Positions 1 to 10,130 of a DNA stretch of 64,000 bases are shown here, one piece after another; positions within the stretch are counted from its first letter, which is position 1, and every line of letters begins with the position of its first letter. Below the pieces are notes generated by a model. That model did no database searches. It was not told where the DNA came from and was given only the letters and a program-made list of their open reading frames with translations. A program made the position numbers and the translations under genes. This DNA is from an uncultured Rickettsiales bacterium (GTDB lineage Bacteria > Pseudomonadota > Alphaproteobacteria > Micavibrionales > GCA-2720935): positions 248,001 through 312,000 of the forward strand of contig CATLOR010000001.1 of assembly GCA_950054255.1 (NCBI GenBank). Reading direction: 5' to 3'.

Positions 1-1
1 C

Positions 2-475
2 CTCAGCAAAGTCCTAAGTGAGGATGGCGCAGAAGGATTAACATTAAACCAAATTTATATGACGGCGCTTGCGTCAAGCTATGCCACCAAAAATGAAACA
101 GTCATTAAAGCCATCACTGAGGAAGCTTCAGAAACATTATCAGACGCTGAAATCAATGCTGCAAAAGCAGCTGCGACAATCATGGGGATGAATAATATCT
201 ATTACCGCTTTGTCCATCTCTCAAGCGATAAGAGCTACGCAACTATGCCAGCCAATCTCCGTATGAATGTGATTGCCAATTCTGGTGTTGATAAAGTTGA
301 TTTTGAGGTGATGAGCCTTGCTGTCTCAAGCATTAATGGCTGTGGCATGTGTATTGACTCTCATGCCCAAATGCTTGAAAAAGCTGGTCTGAATAAAACA
401 GGTATCCAATCTTCAATCCGTATTGCAGCAACTTTGAGTGCAGCGGCACAAGCACTTGTGATTGAGGCGATTTAA
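2..475 (+). CDS. ahpD: Carboxymuconolactone decarboxylase / AhpD-family alkyl hydroperoxidase, 5' truncated by window edge
   Basis: Open frame continues from base 2 into the listed ORF (LSKVLSEDGAEGLTLNQIYMTAL...); CxxC-containing motif NGCGMCIDSHAQMLEKAG typical of AhpD. Confidence 0.85.
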   Translation, partial: LSKVLSEDGAEGLTLNQIYMTALASSYATKNETVIKAITEEASETLSDAEINAAKAAATIMGMNNIYYRFVHLSSDKSYATMPANLRMNVIANSGVDKVDFEVMSLAVSSINGCGMCIDSHAQMLEKAGLNKTGIQSSIRIAATLSAAAQALVIEAI

Positions 476-522
476 ACCAGCTAAAACTAGACTCCAATCA
501 CAATTTCCCGTAAAAGAACATC

Positions 523-1704
523 ATGAGTGATCTTTTTTATGATGTCATTGTGATTGGAGCTGGTGGGGCTGGATTAATGTGCGCTGCAACCGCAGGACAA
601 CGCGGGCGCAAGACTCTTATCCTTGATCATGCACAAGAAAAACGCCTCGCTGAGAAAATTAGAATATCAGGAGGTGGGCGCTGTAATTTCACGAATATCT
701 ACGCAAGCCCCGATAATTATCTCTCTGAAAACCCGCATTTTTGTAAATCTGCCCTTAAACGCTATACACAGCATGACTTTATTGCCCTTGTGGAGCGTTA
801 TAACATTCCCTATCACGAAAAAACCCTAGGCCAACTTTTTTGTGATCGCTCGGCAAAAGACATTATTTCAATGCTTTTAAGTGAATGCGATAAAGGAGGC
901 GTTACGCTTCAAGCTGAAACAAATATCATCGATGTTCAAAATAATGAGACTGGATTTACACTTCACACAAATAAACAAACTTTTACATGTGAACATCTTG
1001 TGATCGCAACAGGTGGGCTTTCTATTCCTAAAATTGGCGCAACAGGCTTTGGTTATGAGATTGCTGCGCAATTTGGATTAAATATTATTCCAACACGCGC
1101 AGGCCTTGTCCCCCTAACCTTTGATGAAAATACTTTATCATGGAGCAAAGAACTCGCCGGTATTTCACTAGATGCAAGCACCCATTATCAAAAAACTTCT
1201 TTCCGCGAAGGGATTGTCTTTACCCACAAAGGCATCAGTGGTCCTGCGATTTTACAAATTTCCTCTTATCTGCCAGAGGGCGCAGATGTGACATTAAACC
1301 TATGTCCAGATAATGATATTGAAGCTCTTTTAAAAGACGATCGTGAGAAAGGCGTGAAGCAAGAGGCTCATAACCGCCTGACAGATATCTTGCCAAAAAG
1401 ATTGGCACATATGATCTGCCCAGAAGGCTTAAAGATAGCAGAACTCTCAAATAAAAGAATTACAGAGATCGCGAGTAAAACTAATCATTGGCTTATCACC
1501 CCAACTGGTACAGAAGGCTATCGCACAGCAGAAGTTACTTTGGGCGGTGTTGACACAGATGAAATATCATCAAAAACATTTGAAAGTAAAAAAGTCCCTG
1601 GCCTATATTTTATTGGTGAAGTTTTAGACGTCACAGGCCATTTAGGAGGTTTTAACTTCCAATGGGCATGGTCATCAGGCTACTGTGCTGGCACTTATGC
1701 TTGA
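523..1704 (+). CDS. BaiN/HI0933 (YhiN) family NAD(P)/FAD-dependent oxidoreductase
   Basis: N-terminal VIVIGAGGAGLMCAATAGQRG dinucleotide-binding motif, KIRISGGGRCNFTN, C-terminal GLYFIGEVLDVTGHLGGFNFQWAWSSG. Confidence 0.92.
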   Translation: MSDLFYDVIVIGAGGAGLMCAATAGQRGRKTLILDHAQEKRLAEKIRISGGGRCNFTNIYASPDNYLSENPHFCKSALKRYTQHDFIALVERYNIPYHEKTLGQLFCDRSAKDIISMLLSECDKGGVTLQAETNIIDVQNNETGFTLHTNKQTFTCEHLVIATGGLSIPKIGATGFGYEIAAQFGLNIIPTRAGLVPLTFDENTLSWSKELAGISLDASTHYQKTSFREGIVFTHKGISGPAILQISSYLPEGADVTLNLCPDNDIEALLKDDREKGVKQEAHNRLTDILPKRLAHMICPEGLKIAELSNKRITEIASKTNHWLITPTGTEGYRTAEVTLGGVDTDEISSKTFESKKVPGLYFIGEVLDVTGHLGGFNFQWAWSSGYCAGTYA

Positions 1705-2240
1705 AATTTTTCAGAGTTGTCTAAATGCGGTTTCATTTTTACACGCACATAATGCGCCACCGCGCGATCAAAAACCGATCTTGCTTGTGATAACGGAACA
1801 CGAATTTGATCGATCGTATTTAATGATTTTTCAAAAGATAAACTATTATAAGCAATCGAACTAGAAGCATTATAAATTGGCGTGACGCCTATAGAAATTG
1901 TTTCACTGGGATTATAGCCCACCGTTTCTCTGTTATATAAAAGCGCCTGCATTTGAAGGTCATTCATTAGGAAATAAGATATAAGGTCTTTCCCGATATT
2001 TCCTGTGGCTTTTAATCTTAAAACATAATCTTGGTTTAAAGTGATTGTTAAACCAGAAAAAGTAAAACCGAAAATAACATCATTGCCAACAATATCTCTT
2101 ACACCCATCTCTGGAAGCTCTGAAATTTTTGATACAAGATCTGTGGCATGAGCTTTTAAAGACTCTGCTATCTCTTGCTCTTTATGGATGACAGTAAAAA
2201 TATCTTTTAGCTGTGCTTGTATTCTTTCATTATCCATCAA
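1695..2240 (-). CDS. Hypothetical protein, paralog 1 of a tandem triplet
   Basis: 181-aa ORF; C-terminal IDQIRVPLSQARSVFDRAVAHYVRVK similar to neighbour. Confidence 0.75.
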   Translation of the reverse strand: MMDNERIQAQLKDIFTVIHKEQEIAESLKAHATDLVSKISELPEMGVRDIVGNDVIFGFTFSGLTITLNQDYVLRLKATGNIGKDLISYFLMNDLQMQALLYNRETVGYNPSETISIGVTPIYNASSSIAYNSLSFEKSLNTIDQIRVPLSQARSVFDRAVAHYVRVKMKPHLDNSEKFQA

Positions 2241-2808
2241 GGGCCCCTTTCGGGTGCAGCTGTTTAGGAGGACATTTTAAGCGTAAATAATGAGCAACAG
2301 CCTTGTCCAGATATGTTTGTGCCTGATCTAGTGGCACACAAATCAGATCAATGCCCTTTAATAAACTTTGCGCTTTAAAATCTATAGCAATCGGGGCTGC
2401 CGCATTATAAAAAGGTGTAATAGACAACGTTGCTCCATGAGAAGCTGCGTTCCCATTTCTTTCTCTCAAAATAAATTGAGAATTTTGATCATTCATTACA
2501 AAGTTTCTGATCGTCGCTTTGGCAAATACCAACTCTTTATCCGATGTATTATTATATTTATCTGCACGTATATTTAGAACAAAATCATACCCTAAATAGA
2601 GTAACAAACCGTCGATTCTGTATGAAAACATAGAGTTAGAGACATCTTTCTGTTCACAAAAAACCGTATCACCATAACTCGATTGAATAAATTCAATCAG
2701 CTGCTCTATACGCTCTTGTACTGCATATGCTTTTGCTCTCTGTTCATCCACAGCGTTAAAGATTGTGTCTAATGGATCGGTTTGTGAATCACTTTCATAA
2801 ACGGGCAT
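2230..2808 (-). CDS. Hypothetical protein, paralog 2 of a tandem triplet
   Basis: 192-aa ORF; C-terminal IDLICVPLDQAQTYLDKAVAHYLRLK. Confidence 0.75.
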   Translation of the reverse strand: MPVYESDSQTDPLDTIFNAVDEQRAKAYAVQERIEQLIEFIQSSYGDTVFCEQKDVSNSMFSYRIDGLLLYLGYDFVLNIRADKYNNTSDKELVFAKATIRNFVMNDQNSQFILRERNGNAASHGATLSITPFYNAAAPIAIDFKAQSLLKGIDLICVPLDQAQTYLDKAVAHYLRLKCPPKQLHPKGALDG

Positions 2809-2904
2809 GACTGGCTTAGCCGCAACAATAGGCGCGCTCCTCTTTTAATTATACTTTAATTGAGGATATGCTATACATAATAGTAAATTATGTCAATAAT
2901 TTAC

Positions 2905-3393
2905 TTAAGGTTTTAAGCTAACACCGCGATGAGATAAAATATGAGCGAAGGTGGCGCGCATATAATTATCGGCATGTTCAATGGGGACAATTACTGTTTT
3001 AGGGGCATCAACAGAATGTGCAATCGTTGACACAACTTGTTTCGCCCGTGTTTGGAATGTTTGTCCTAAACTATCTTTTAAACAAATTTGTGTTTCTTTG
3101 GCATCACGGTTGAAAGATAAAGCACGCATGATGTTTTTTGCTTTCCTAGATGCTTTACCCGTTATTGTGATCTCAAGTAAATTATCATGACCGAGCCTAA
3201 GCGTCACACCATCAAGTGTGTAAGAAACTTTATAACTTGATGATTTATTCTCACGCACTTTAACAGCTGTATGATGGTCTTTGATATAGGCTACATATTT
3301 TCTCATATCAGAAATGAGGCCTGTGACTTTAGAATATTCGCTCTCAACCGCTGTAAAGATTTTTTGTAATTCTGGGGCATTGCCTTGTGACAT
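2905..3393 (-). CDS. Hypothetical protein, paralog 3 of a tandem triplet
   Basis: C-terminal KTVIVPIEHADNYMRATFAHILSHRG; start MSQGNAPEL preferred over the upstream ATG at 3444 because a purine-rich RBS-like stretch precedes it. Confidence 0.7.
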   Translation of the reverse strand: MSQGNAPELQKIFTAVESEYSKVTGLISDMRKYVAYIKDHHTAVKVRENKSSSYKVSYTLDGVTLRLGHDNLLEITITGKASRKAKNIMRALSFNRDAKETQICLKDSLGQTFQTRAKQVVSTIAHSVDAPKTVIVPIEHADNYMRATFAHILSHRGVSLKP

Positions 3394-3475
3394 CTTACTC
3401 TCCTTGTTCTTTTTTTTAATTGATAAGGATCTATAAAACACCACAAACTAAAATATGTCAATCAGATCACATAAT

Positions 3476-3507
3476 AAAAAGCCCCGATTATTATATCAGG
3501 GCTTTTT
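3476..3507 (-). terminator. Rho-independent (possibly bidirectional) terminator downstream of the mscS-like gene
   Basis: AAAAAGCCC...GGGCTTTTT inverted repeat with A/T runs on both sides. Confidence 0.75.
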
Positions 3508-3527
3508 AAAAATAAATGAATTAAGGC

Positions 3528-4421
3528 TTAAGCAGCTTTTTTAGTTTTCTTCGCCTTTGGTTTTTCTTCAACCACAGGCGGTTGAACCATATGAACTGAA
3601 CGCTGAGGAAATGGGATCTCGATATCAGCTTTATCAAGCGCCATTTTTAATTCACGTGTTAAGTCCCATTTTGTTTGCCAGTAATCACCTGCATTTAACC
3701 AAAAACGCGCTGTGATATTCACTGATGAATCACCTAAACTATCCACAAACACATTGAGCTCAGCAGGCTCACTTAAAACGCGTTCATCAGAACTTACAAC
3801 TTTTTTAAAGACAGCAATGGCATCATCAATATTATCACCATATCCGATCCCACATTGTAAGTCTAAACGACGTTTGCCATTCACTGAAAAGTTTTTAATA
3901 GGTGCGCCCCAAATATCGCTATTTGGAATAATAATTTGAACATTATCAATTGTTGAAAGCTCTGTCACAAATAATCCTAAATGCTGAACTGTTCCCATGT
4001 GCCCTCCTGTATCAACAAATTGACCAACACGGAATGGGCGGAAGAATAACAGCATAACACCTGCTGCGACATTACTTAATGTGCCCTGTAACGCTAAACC
4101 AATCGCTAAACCGGCAGCACCCATTACAGCAATCAAGGATGTTGTTTCAACGCCAAAACGTCCTAAAACAGCAACAACCGTTACAGCTAAAATAATATAA
4201 CGCACTAAGCTTGATAAAAAACCTGTAAGGGTTGGATCAGAATTTCTAACTTTACCCAAAGCTTTCGCTGTTAAGCGTTTTGCCCAGCCAGCAACCCACC
4301 AACCAAGGATAAGAACAATAATAGCTCCTAACACTTCGATACCATAGGTTGTCATATAAGTCATGATTGTTTCTGTTGTTGCGTCTAAATCTTTTTCTGA
4401 AATACCAAATTCTTCAAGCAT
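3528..4421 (-). CDS. Small-conductance mechanosensitive channel, MscS family
   Basis: AAGLAIGLALQGTLSNVAAGVMLLFFRPFRVGQFVDTGGHMGTV motif. Confidence 0.95.
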   Translation of the reverse strand: MLEEFGISEKDLDATTETIMTYMTTYGIEVLGAIIVLILGWWVAGWAKRLTAKALGKVRNSDPTLTGFLSSLVRYIILAVTVVAVLGRFGVETTSLIAVMGAAGLAIGLALQGTLSNVAAGVMLLFFRPFRVGQFVDTGGHMGTVQHLGLFVTELSTIDNVQIIIPNSDIWGAPIKNFSVNGKRRLDLQCGIGYGDNIDDAIAVFKKVVSSDERVLSEPAELNVFVDSLGDSSVNITARFWLNAGDYWQTKWDLTRELKMALDKADIEIPFPQRSVHMVQPPVVEEKPKAKKTKKAA

Positions 4422-4446
4422 CTTCTCTCCTTACATGGTTGTTTGG

Positions 4447-5877
4447 TTATGCATATGGGTTATTTGATGTTCGTAGGGTAATACGAATAGGCACAGCAGG
4501 CAAATCAAATCTCTCGCGCAGGCCATTTGAAATATAACGTCTATAGCTATCAGGCAGTGCGTCTGGCCTTGAAACCCACATCGCAAATGTCGGTGGGCGT
4601 GTTTTAATTTGTGTCATATATTTAATTTTATTAGGGCGACCCGCCACAAGCGGTGCAGGGTGTGATTGCGTCATCACATCCAGCCATCTATTCAATTCCC
4701 CTGTTTGAACCCTTTTATTCCAAAGATCATATAGATCGAGCATAGAAGAAAGCAAGAAATCAAGTTTCTTCCCTTTCAATGCAGAAATGGGCACAATCGG
4801 GACATTTTTTAACTGTGATAATGAATCTTCAATACGCCATTCAATTTCTTGAAGTGTTTCGTTTTTATTCGTCACAATATCCCATTTATTAACAGCCAAG
4901 ATTAAGATACGCCCTTCATCAATAACGCGTTTTGCCAAGGCTAAATCTTGTTTATCAATACCCAATGTCCCATCCAAAACAAGCACAACAATATGAGCTA
5001 AGCGAATAGCGCGGAAACTCTCATAAATCATTGTTTTTTCAAGTTCATCAGCGACTTTGGTTTTACGACGCACACCCGCTGTATCGATCAAACGAATAGC
5101 ACGCCCTTCATAATTCCATTGAACTGTAATTGAATCGCGTGTTACACCGGCCTCAGGGCCTGTCAACATACGTTCTGATCCCAATAAAGCATTCATCAAA
5201 GTTGATTTACCGACATTTGGACGGCCGACAATTGCCATCTTGATTGATTTAGGGGCCTCATCTTTTGTTAAATCAACTTCTGCGCCCTCTTCGATTGCAA
5301 ATGCATCATCTTTTAAAATATCTTCATCTTCATCGGCTAAATTAAAGTTTTCTTCTGCGCGCTCTGGATATTTCTCACATAGATCTTTATACACATCCTC
5401 TAATCGCTCTATAAAATCGCCATAGCCATTCCCATGTTCAGCAGATAAAGCAATTGGCTCACCTAACCCTAATGAATAAGCATCATAATTACCCATCATA
5501 GAGTCACGGCCTTCAACTTTATTTGTGGCTAGAATAATAGGCTTACCTGTTTTACGCAGTTCTGAGGCGAAATATTCATCTGTTGTTGTGACGCCTGCGC
5601 GTGCATCTGTCATCATTAAAATAACATCCGCCATATCAATGGCAACGCGTGAACGTTCCGTCATACGGGCTTCGATTGATTGACTGTCACCACTTGTTTC
5701 AAGCCCCGCTGTATCAAGGATAATCCAATCACGCCCATCAATTTGTACCCACTCATCGCGCCAATCACGCGTCACGCCAGGGCGATCTTCAACAATCGCT
5801 AGCTTTTTGCGAGCGATACGGTTGAAAAAAGTTGATTTACCGACATTCGGACGGCCAATAATTGCAAGTGTAAACAT
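4447..5877 (-). CDS. der: Ribosome biogenesis GTPase Der (EngA)
   Basis: Two GTPase domains (GRPNVGKSTFFNR and GRPNVGKSTLMNALL), KH-domain C-terminus. Confidence 0.97.
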   Translation of the reverse strand: MFTLAIIGRPNVGKSTFFNRIARKKLAIVEDRPGVTRDWRDEWVQIDGRDWIILDTAGLETSGDSQSIEARMTERSRVAIDMADVILMMTDARAGVTTTDEYFASELRKTGKPIILATNKVEGRDSMMGNYDAYSLGLGEPIALSAEHGNGYGDFIERLEDVYKDLCEKYPERAEENFNLADEDEDILKDDAFAIEEGAEVDLTKDEAPKSIKMAIVGRPNVGKSTLMNALLGSERMLTGPEAGVTRDSITVQWNYEGRAIRLIDTAGVRRKTKVADELEKTMIYESFRAIRLAHIVVLVLDGTLGIDKQDLALAKRVIDEGRILILAVNKWDIVTNKNETLQEIEWRIEDSLSQLKNVPIVPISALKGKKLDFLLSSMLDLYDLWNKRVQTGELNRWLDVMTQSHPAPLVAGRPNKIKYMTQIKTRPPTFAMWVSRPDALPDSYRRYISNGLRERFDLPAVPIRITLRTSNNPYA

Positions 5878-5903
5878 AGTGAGTGATGTCTTATCACAAA
5901 GCT

Positions 5904-7235
5904 CTATTTAAAAGCAAGTAAATTACCCTCTTGGGTTAAGACAAAGAGTGTTTTAGACGCGACAACTGGCGCAGATAAAATCGGCTCATATACATTCGTT
6001 GTTTTTAAAATTTCTCCTGTATAAGGATCTACTTGAATGATTTCTCCGTAAGAACTCACTAAATAAAGCTTACTTCCCGCCATAATCGGTCCTTGATATA
6101 GAATTGGATCATCATAGGTTTCAGGCTCTTCATAACGTTGTAATTGTTTTAACCAAACAATATCCCCAGTTCTTTTCTTTAACGCATATAAAATATTTTC
6201 ATCACTAAGCACAAAGATAAAATCGCCAGACACCCATGGTGTTTGTGTTCCACCAATATTTTGTTGCCATATACGAGCGCCTGAACGTGCTTTAATCGCT
6301 GTTAACGTTCCCGCAAAGTTCATTGCATAAATAATACCACCTTCAATAACCGGAGCTGCTTGAACATCTCCCAAACGAGAAAGAGCACTTTGGAACGCGG
6401 TGCGACGGCTTGTTAAATGTTGCGACCATAGATCAGCTCCATTTTCCGTACGAAGTGCGTATATCTCACCCGATGCGTAGGGAACAACAACTAAATGCTT
6501 ACTCACCGCAGGACCAGAAGCACCCATGATGCGCACATTTTCGACCAATCCCGCATGACGCCATAATAAAATACCTTGGTCGCGGTCAAGAGCTAGGGTT
6601 TCACTATCTGCTGTTGCAACAAATACACGCGATCCTAGAACAGTTGGGGCTGCGCGCACTGGAGAACGTGTTTTGTAGCGCCAAATCAATCCTCCATTAT
6701 CCGCATCAATTGCCAACACCTCATCAAAACCAGCAGATACAAACAACCTATGATTAGAATATGAAACACCACCACCAATAACACCTTGTCGTTCATGACG
6801 TGGGTTCACACGCACTTGCCACTCTATTTCTCCCGTTTCAATATGTGCCTTTGAAAGCGCTCCTTCGCTATCAAGCGTGTAAACAAATTCATTGGCAATA
6901 ATAGGTTTAGAAATATAAGGGATGTCATCATTTGCCCCCTCACCAATTGAAACAGACCATATGTTTTCAAGACGGCCATCAAAAGCAATATTTTGCATTA
7001 AGTTCGTACTATACCCATTTGGACCTGGCCAATATAAATTATTTAAAGCAGATAAAATATTTAAATCACTGATATCGATTGTTTCATCAGGAATTAGATC
7101 TTCTTCAAAAGCGAGCACAGAAATGCGCTCCCCTTCTAAAATAATGTCCTCATTTCCATCACCTGAACAAGCGCTCAATGAAAAAGCCATTAAAATGATA
7201 ACAAAACCAAAACGAATAGAGTGTAAAAAAGACAT
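5904..7235 (-). CDS. bamB: BamB-like outer-membrane assembly lipoprotein (PQQ-like beta-propeller)
   Basis: Lipobox LSACSGDG, repeated propeller strands (ALDRDQGILLWRHAG, AIDADNGGLIWRYKT), located next to der. Confidence 0.9.
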   Translation of the reverse strand: MSFLHSIRFGFVIILMAFSLSACSGDGNEDIILEGERISVLAFEEDLIPDETIDISDLNILSALNNLYWPGPNGYSTNLMQNIAFDGRLENIWSVSIGEGANDDIPYISKPIIANEFVYTLDSEGALSKAHIETGEIEWQVRVNPRHERQGVIGGGVSYSNHRLFVSAGFDEVLAIDADNGGLIWRYKTRSPVRAAPTVLGSRVFVATADSETLALDRDQGILLWRHAGLVENVRIMGASGPAVSKHLVVVPYASGEIYALRTENGADLWSQHLTSRRTAFQSALSRLGDVQAAPVIEGGIIYAMNFAGTLTAIKARSGARIWQQNIGGTQTPWVSGDFIFVLSDENILYALKKRTGDIVWLKQLQRYEEPETYDDPILYQGPIMAGSKLYLVSSYGEIIQVDPYTGEILKTTNVYEPILSAPVVASKTLFVLTQEGNLLAFK

Positions 7236-7238
7236 TTA

Positions 7239-7901
7239 TTATTTCTCTTCTTGCTTCATTACTTTAACTACATGGTACAATTTAAAGGCACGTGCCACTC
7301 TGTCTTGTGGGACATTCGGCAATTCTGTGATTTGTAAATAAGACGTCATCGCATTATCATAAAGCTTCATTTGCGTTTCGATCGTTGCTTTTAACTCCAT
7401 TGCAGCGCTCATCCACGGGCTTGATAATTCTAAAGTAGGGTTTAAAAATGTCAGCAACGGCTTATACCCCTCAAAATCAAATTGTTCTAAATTTAATTTC
7501 TGAGCCACATAAAAAATACGTGCATAATCTTCATAAAGACCGCTACCTGATTCAGCTAATGCTTTTAACACCGTAAAAGCTTCTTCATTCTTATCAGCTT
7601 CAAATGCTGCTTGCGCCGCCTTAAGACGTGCTAATTTTGAAAGTGCTTCTGGCGCTTCTTCTGCATATGCAGTTAAAGCAGAAAACCCTTCTGTTGAATC
7701 TTGTATACTATACAAGGACACAATCTCTTGTGTTTCAGCGTATTTATTACTATCCATCCAACCTCGTACAAAAGCAGTCATACCAGTAAAAAAGATCAAG
7801 CAGGCACAAAACCAAATAACGTAACCGCCATTTTCTTTCCACCATTGCTCAACCTTATCTTGTTTAAGCGCTTCATTTACTTCATCAAATATATCAGACA
7901 T
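7239..7901 (-). CDS. YfgM-like tetratricopeptide protein with one N-terminal TM
   Basis: N-terminal DEVNEALKQDKVEQWWKENGGYVI, TM, helical repeats; next to bamB. Confidence 0.8.
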   Translation of the reverse strand: MSDIFDEVNEALKQDKVEQWWKENGGYVIWFCACLIFFTGMTAFVRGWMDSNKYAETQEIVSLYSIQDSTEGFSALTAYAEEAPEALSKLARLKAAQAAFEADKNEEAFTVLKALAESGSGLYEDYARIFYVAQKLNLEQFDFEGYKPLLTFLNPTLELSSPWMSAAMELKATIETQMKLYDNAMTSYLQITELPNVPQDRVARAFKLYHVVKVMKQEEK

Positions 7902-8001
7902 ATTTCTAACCTTGTTGATTCTTTCACTTTCTTAAGTTCTCATATCATATAAGCAAGAAATCCATCTTTACAGCTCTTTTTATCGATTTTTAAGAGTTTT
8001 T

Positions 8002-8403
8002 ATGCTATCCTTGCCTATAATGACGATTTCTCTTCATTTACATGGTCTAACGAAAGAAACGCTTTTTAAAAAAGGCGACTTTAACGCCCTTTCAAGTCTT
8101 TATAATGAGATGCTTTCACGTAATATTGTAAAAGATTGCGCCCCACTCGTTGGTGAGGGTTATTTAGCGTTTCTACTTTATAAATCCTCAAAAGATCCCT
8201 CTTTTTTATATAAGATCTCTATTACACGCGATGAAAAGCATAATAGCTTTTTATATGAAGCCACAACAAGTGGAGGGAAACAGATTGCACAAGCACGAAA
8301 ACTCGCGCCCGTTATTAAAAAATTTAAATACTATCTTGGTGCCACACATCATATTCAGGAATGGAAAAAACCTAAGCGCGCTACAGAGAGAGAAAAGATA
8401 TAA
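8002..8403 (+). CDS. Hypothetical protein
   Basis: 133-aa ORF; no recognised motif. Confidence 0.55.
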   Translation: MLSLPIMTISLHLHGLTKETLFKKGDFNALSSLYNEMLSRNIVKDCAPLVGEGYLAFLLYKSSKDPSFLYKISITRDEKHNSFLYEATTSGGKQIAQARKLAPVIKKFKYYLGATHHIQEWKKPKRATEREKI

Positions 8404-8475
8404 TCACTTTTAATACATTTTTTGCTTGAGATTCGACTTTAAGTGTCGTATTGAATGAAGACCATTTCAAAAGAT

Positions 8476-8549
8476 GCGGGTGTAGCTTAATGGTAAAGCC
8501 CTTGCCTTCCAAGCAAGATACGTGGGTTCGATTCCCATCACCCGCTCCA
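8476..8549 (+). tRNA. tRNA-Gly (anticodon UCC)
   Basis: GCGGGTG...CACCCGC acceptor stem, CTTGC-CTTCCAA-GCAAG anticodon arm, GGGTTCGATTCCC T arm, encoded CCA. Confidence 0.97.
8525..8549 (+). repeat. Left att direct repeat (3' end of tRNA-Gly)
   Basis: Exact match to 16694-16718. Confidence 0.95.
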
Positions 8550-8626
8550 GTTTTCAATATTATTATTTAGAATCAGCGGGTTCACCATCGAGGGGGATGT
8601 GATTATGTTTCCAAATTTATTTTTGG

Positions 8627-8644
8627 TACACAAAAAGGGTACAC
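8627..8644 (+). repeat. Left copy of 18-bp sub-terminal repeat TACACAAAAAGGGTACAC
   Basis: Exact match to 16609-16626, same orientation; ends 3 bp before the integrase ATG. Confidence 0.85.
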
Positions 8645-8647
8645 AAT

Positions 8648-10051
8648 ATGTATGGGCAATTCTTACTTGGAAGGCAAGGGCTTTACTATTTTAGAAAACG
8701 CATTCCTCAAAAATTAGTACACATTCTAAATAAACGTGAAATTAAATTATCTTTAAAAACTTCAAATAAGAAAAAAGCCAAGATCATTGCCTCACAACTT
8801 TTGGTTAATGTCGAAATGGGTCTAATAGATCTGAATAACTCAAAAAGAGAGCATGTTTTAACTGACTTTCAGAGGCTAATTAATCACCTGAGAGACACAA
8901 TTAAACTGTTTCATAACTCTAAAAACATAGCTCCACTTAATCTTATATATGCTCAAACCACAAAAACTGAGACTATAAAACAAATAGGCTATGATGAAGC
9001 CTTCACTTTATATGAAAACCTTACAAATGATAGTAAAGCCACCAGAGACATTACTAAAAGATCAGTAAATCTAATCGAAAAAATCTATCCATACAAAGCT
9101 TTCTCAGAATTAAAAATCCAAGATGCTATGAGGGCAAGAAATGAAATGGCATACATCCCAAGTGATTACTATCGTTTCAAAACAGCGAAAGAAGCAAAAC
9201 AAAACAGCAACAAAGAGGGCTTAAACCCAAAAACAATAAACCGTCATATTCAAAAACTAAAGAACGTGTTTGATCTCCTGATAAAATCCAAAACTCTACC
9301 AACAGATGAGAACCCATTTAAAATTGAAAAAGCAAAAGGAGGAGCACACACAACAGATGACAGGCATCCACTAAGCAAAGAGCAAATAACTAAACTCTTT
9401 GACAGTCCTATTTATAAAGGGTGCTTATCCACTCATTCACGATTTAAGGATGGCGATCTATTTATACAGGATGGTTATTATTGGCTTATTCTGATTGCCT
9501 TATTTACTGGCGCAAGAGCCAATGAAATATGCCAACTATCGCCTGACGACATTAAAACACATATATTAGATAATGGTGAGATTATTTATTATTTTGATAT
9601 TCATGATGAAGGACTAAGAAAACTTAAAACCAAATCATCAAAAAGGAAAATTCCTCTTCATCATAGACTTTTGAGTTTGGGCTTACTTGAATACATTAGT
9701 TTTAGAAAACAAGAAGGACATAATAAACTCCTCTCAATTTCTAAATACAGCGCAAAGACGAAAACCTACTCAGTCTATGCTTCTAAGCGTTTCTCTGTTT
9801 TACTAGAGGCCATTGGGGCTAAAACAGCTAAAACATCTCTTCACAGTACACGACATAACTTTAAAGATATTCTCACGGAATATAATGTTGATTATGAGAT
9901 CAAGAAACAACTTCTAGGGCATGCTAGCACAGATGTGACCACTCAATATGGTTCTGGAGCGTCTCTAGTAAAACTCAATGAAGCGATTAATAAAATCGAT
10001 TATTCATTTATAGATTTTAGTGAAATAAAAGCAATTTACAAACAAGTTTAA
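8648..10051 (+). CDS. Tyrosine recombinase / phage-type integrase
   Basis: N-terminal GLYYFRKRIPQKLV, catalytic core TGARANEICQL...TSLHSTRHNFKDIL...QLLGHASTDVTTQYG. Confidence 0.95.
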   Translation: MYGQFLLGRQGLYYFRKRIPQKLVHILNKREIKLSLKTSNKKKAKIIASQLLVNVEMGLIDLNNSKREHVLTDFQRLINHLRDTIKLFHNSKNIAPLNLIYAQTTKTETIKQIGYDEAFTLYENLTNDSKATRDITKRSVNLIEKIYPYKAFSELKIQDAMRARNEMAYIPSDYYRFKTAKEAKQNSNKEGLNPKTINRHIQKLKNVFDLLIKSKTLPTDENPFKIEKAKGGAHTTDDRHPLSKEQITKLFDSPIYKGCLSTHSRFKDGDLFIQDGYYWLILIALFTGARANEICQLSPDDIKTHILDNGEIIYYFDIHDEGLRKLKTKSSKRKIPLHHRLLSLGLLEYISFRKQEGHNKLLSISKYSAKTKTYSVYASKRFSVLLEAIGAKTAKTSLHSTRHNFKDILTEYNVDYEIKKQLLGHASTDVTTQYGSGASLVKLNEAINKIDYSFIDFSEIKAIYKQV

Positions 10052-10076
10052 ACCACACGAAAAACCATATAAGTTA

Positions 10077-10105
10077 TTGATTTTTATATAAAAATATTGT
10101 ATAAT
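10077..10105 (+). promoter_or_regulatory. Sigma70-type promoter for the polymerase gene
   Basis: TTGATT (10077-10082), 17-bp spacer, TATAAT (10100-10105), followed by GGAGA RBS and ATG at 10131. Confidence 0.7.
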
Positions 10106-10130
10106 AAGGTTTAATTTAGAGGAGAAACAA

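Noticed and set aside
1235-1450. Antisense ORFs inside well-supported genes (e.g. 1235-1450, 5240-5425, 33426-33732, 42034-42381, 43084-43452, 44475-45053, 60113-60556)
   Set aside because: Opposite strand of clearly coding genes, low-complexity translations (Ser/Pro/Lys-rich) with no motif; shadow ORFs
6922-7341. 139-aa plus-strand ORF overlapping bamB and the YfgM-like gene
   Set aside because: Entirely antisense to two supported genes
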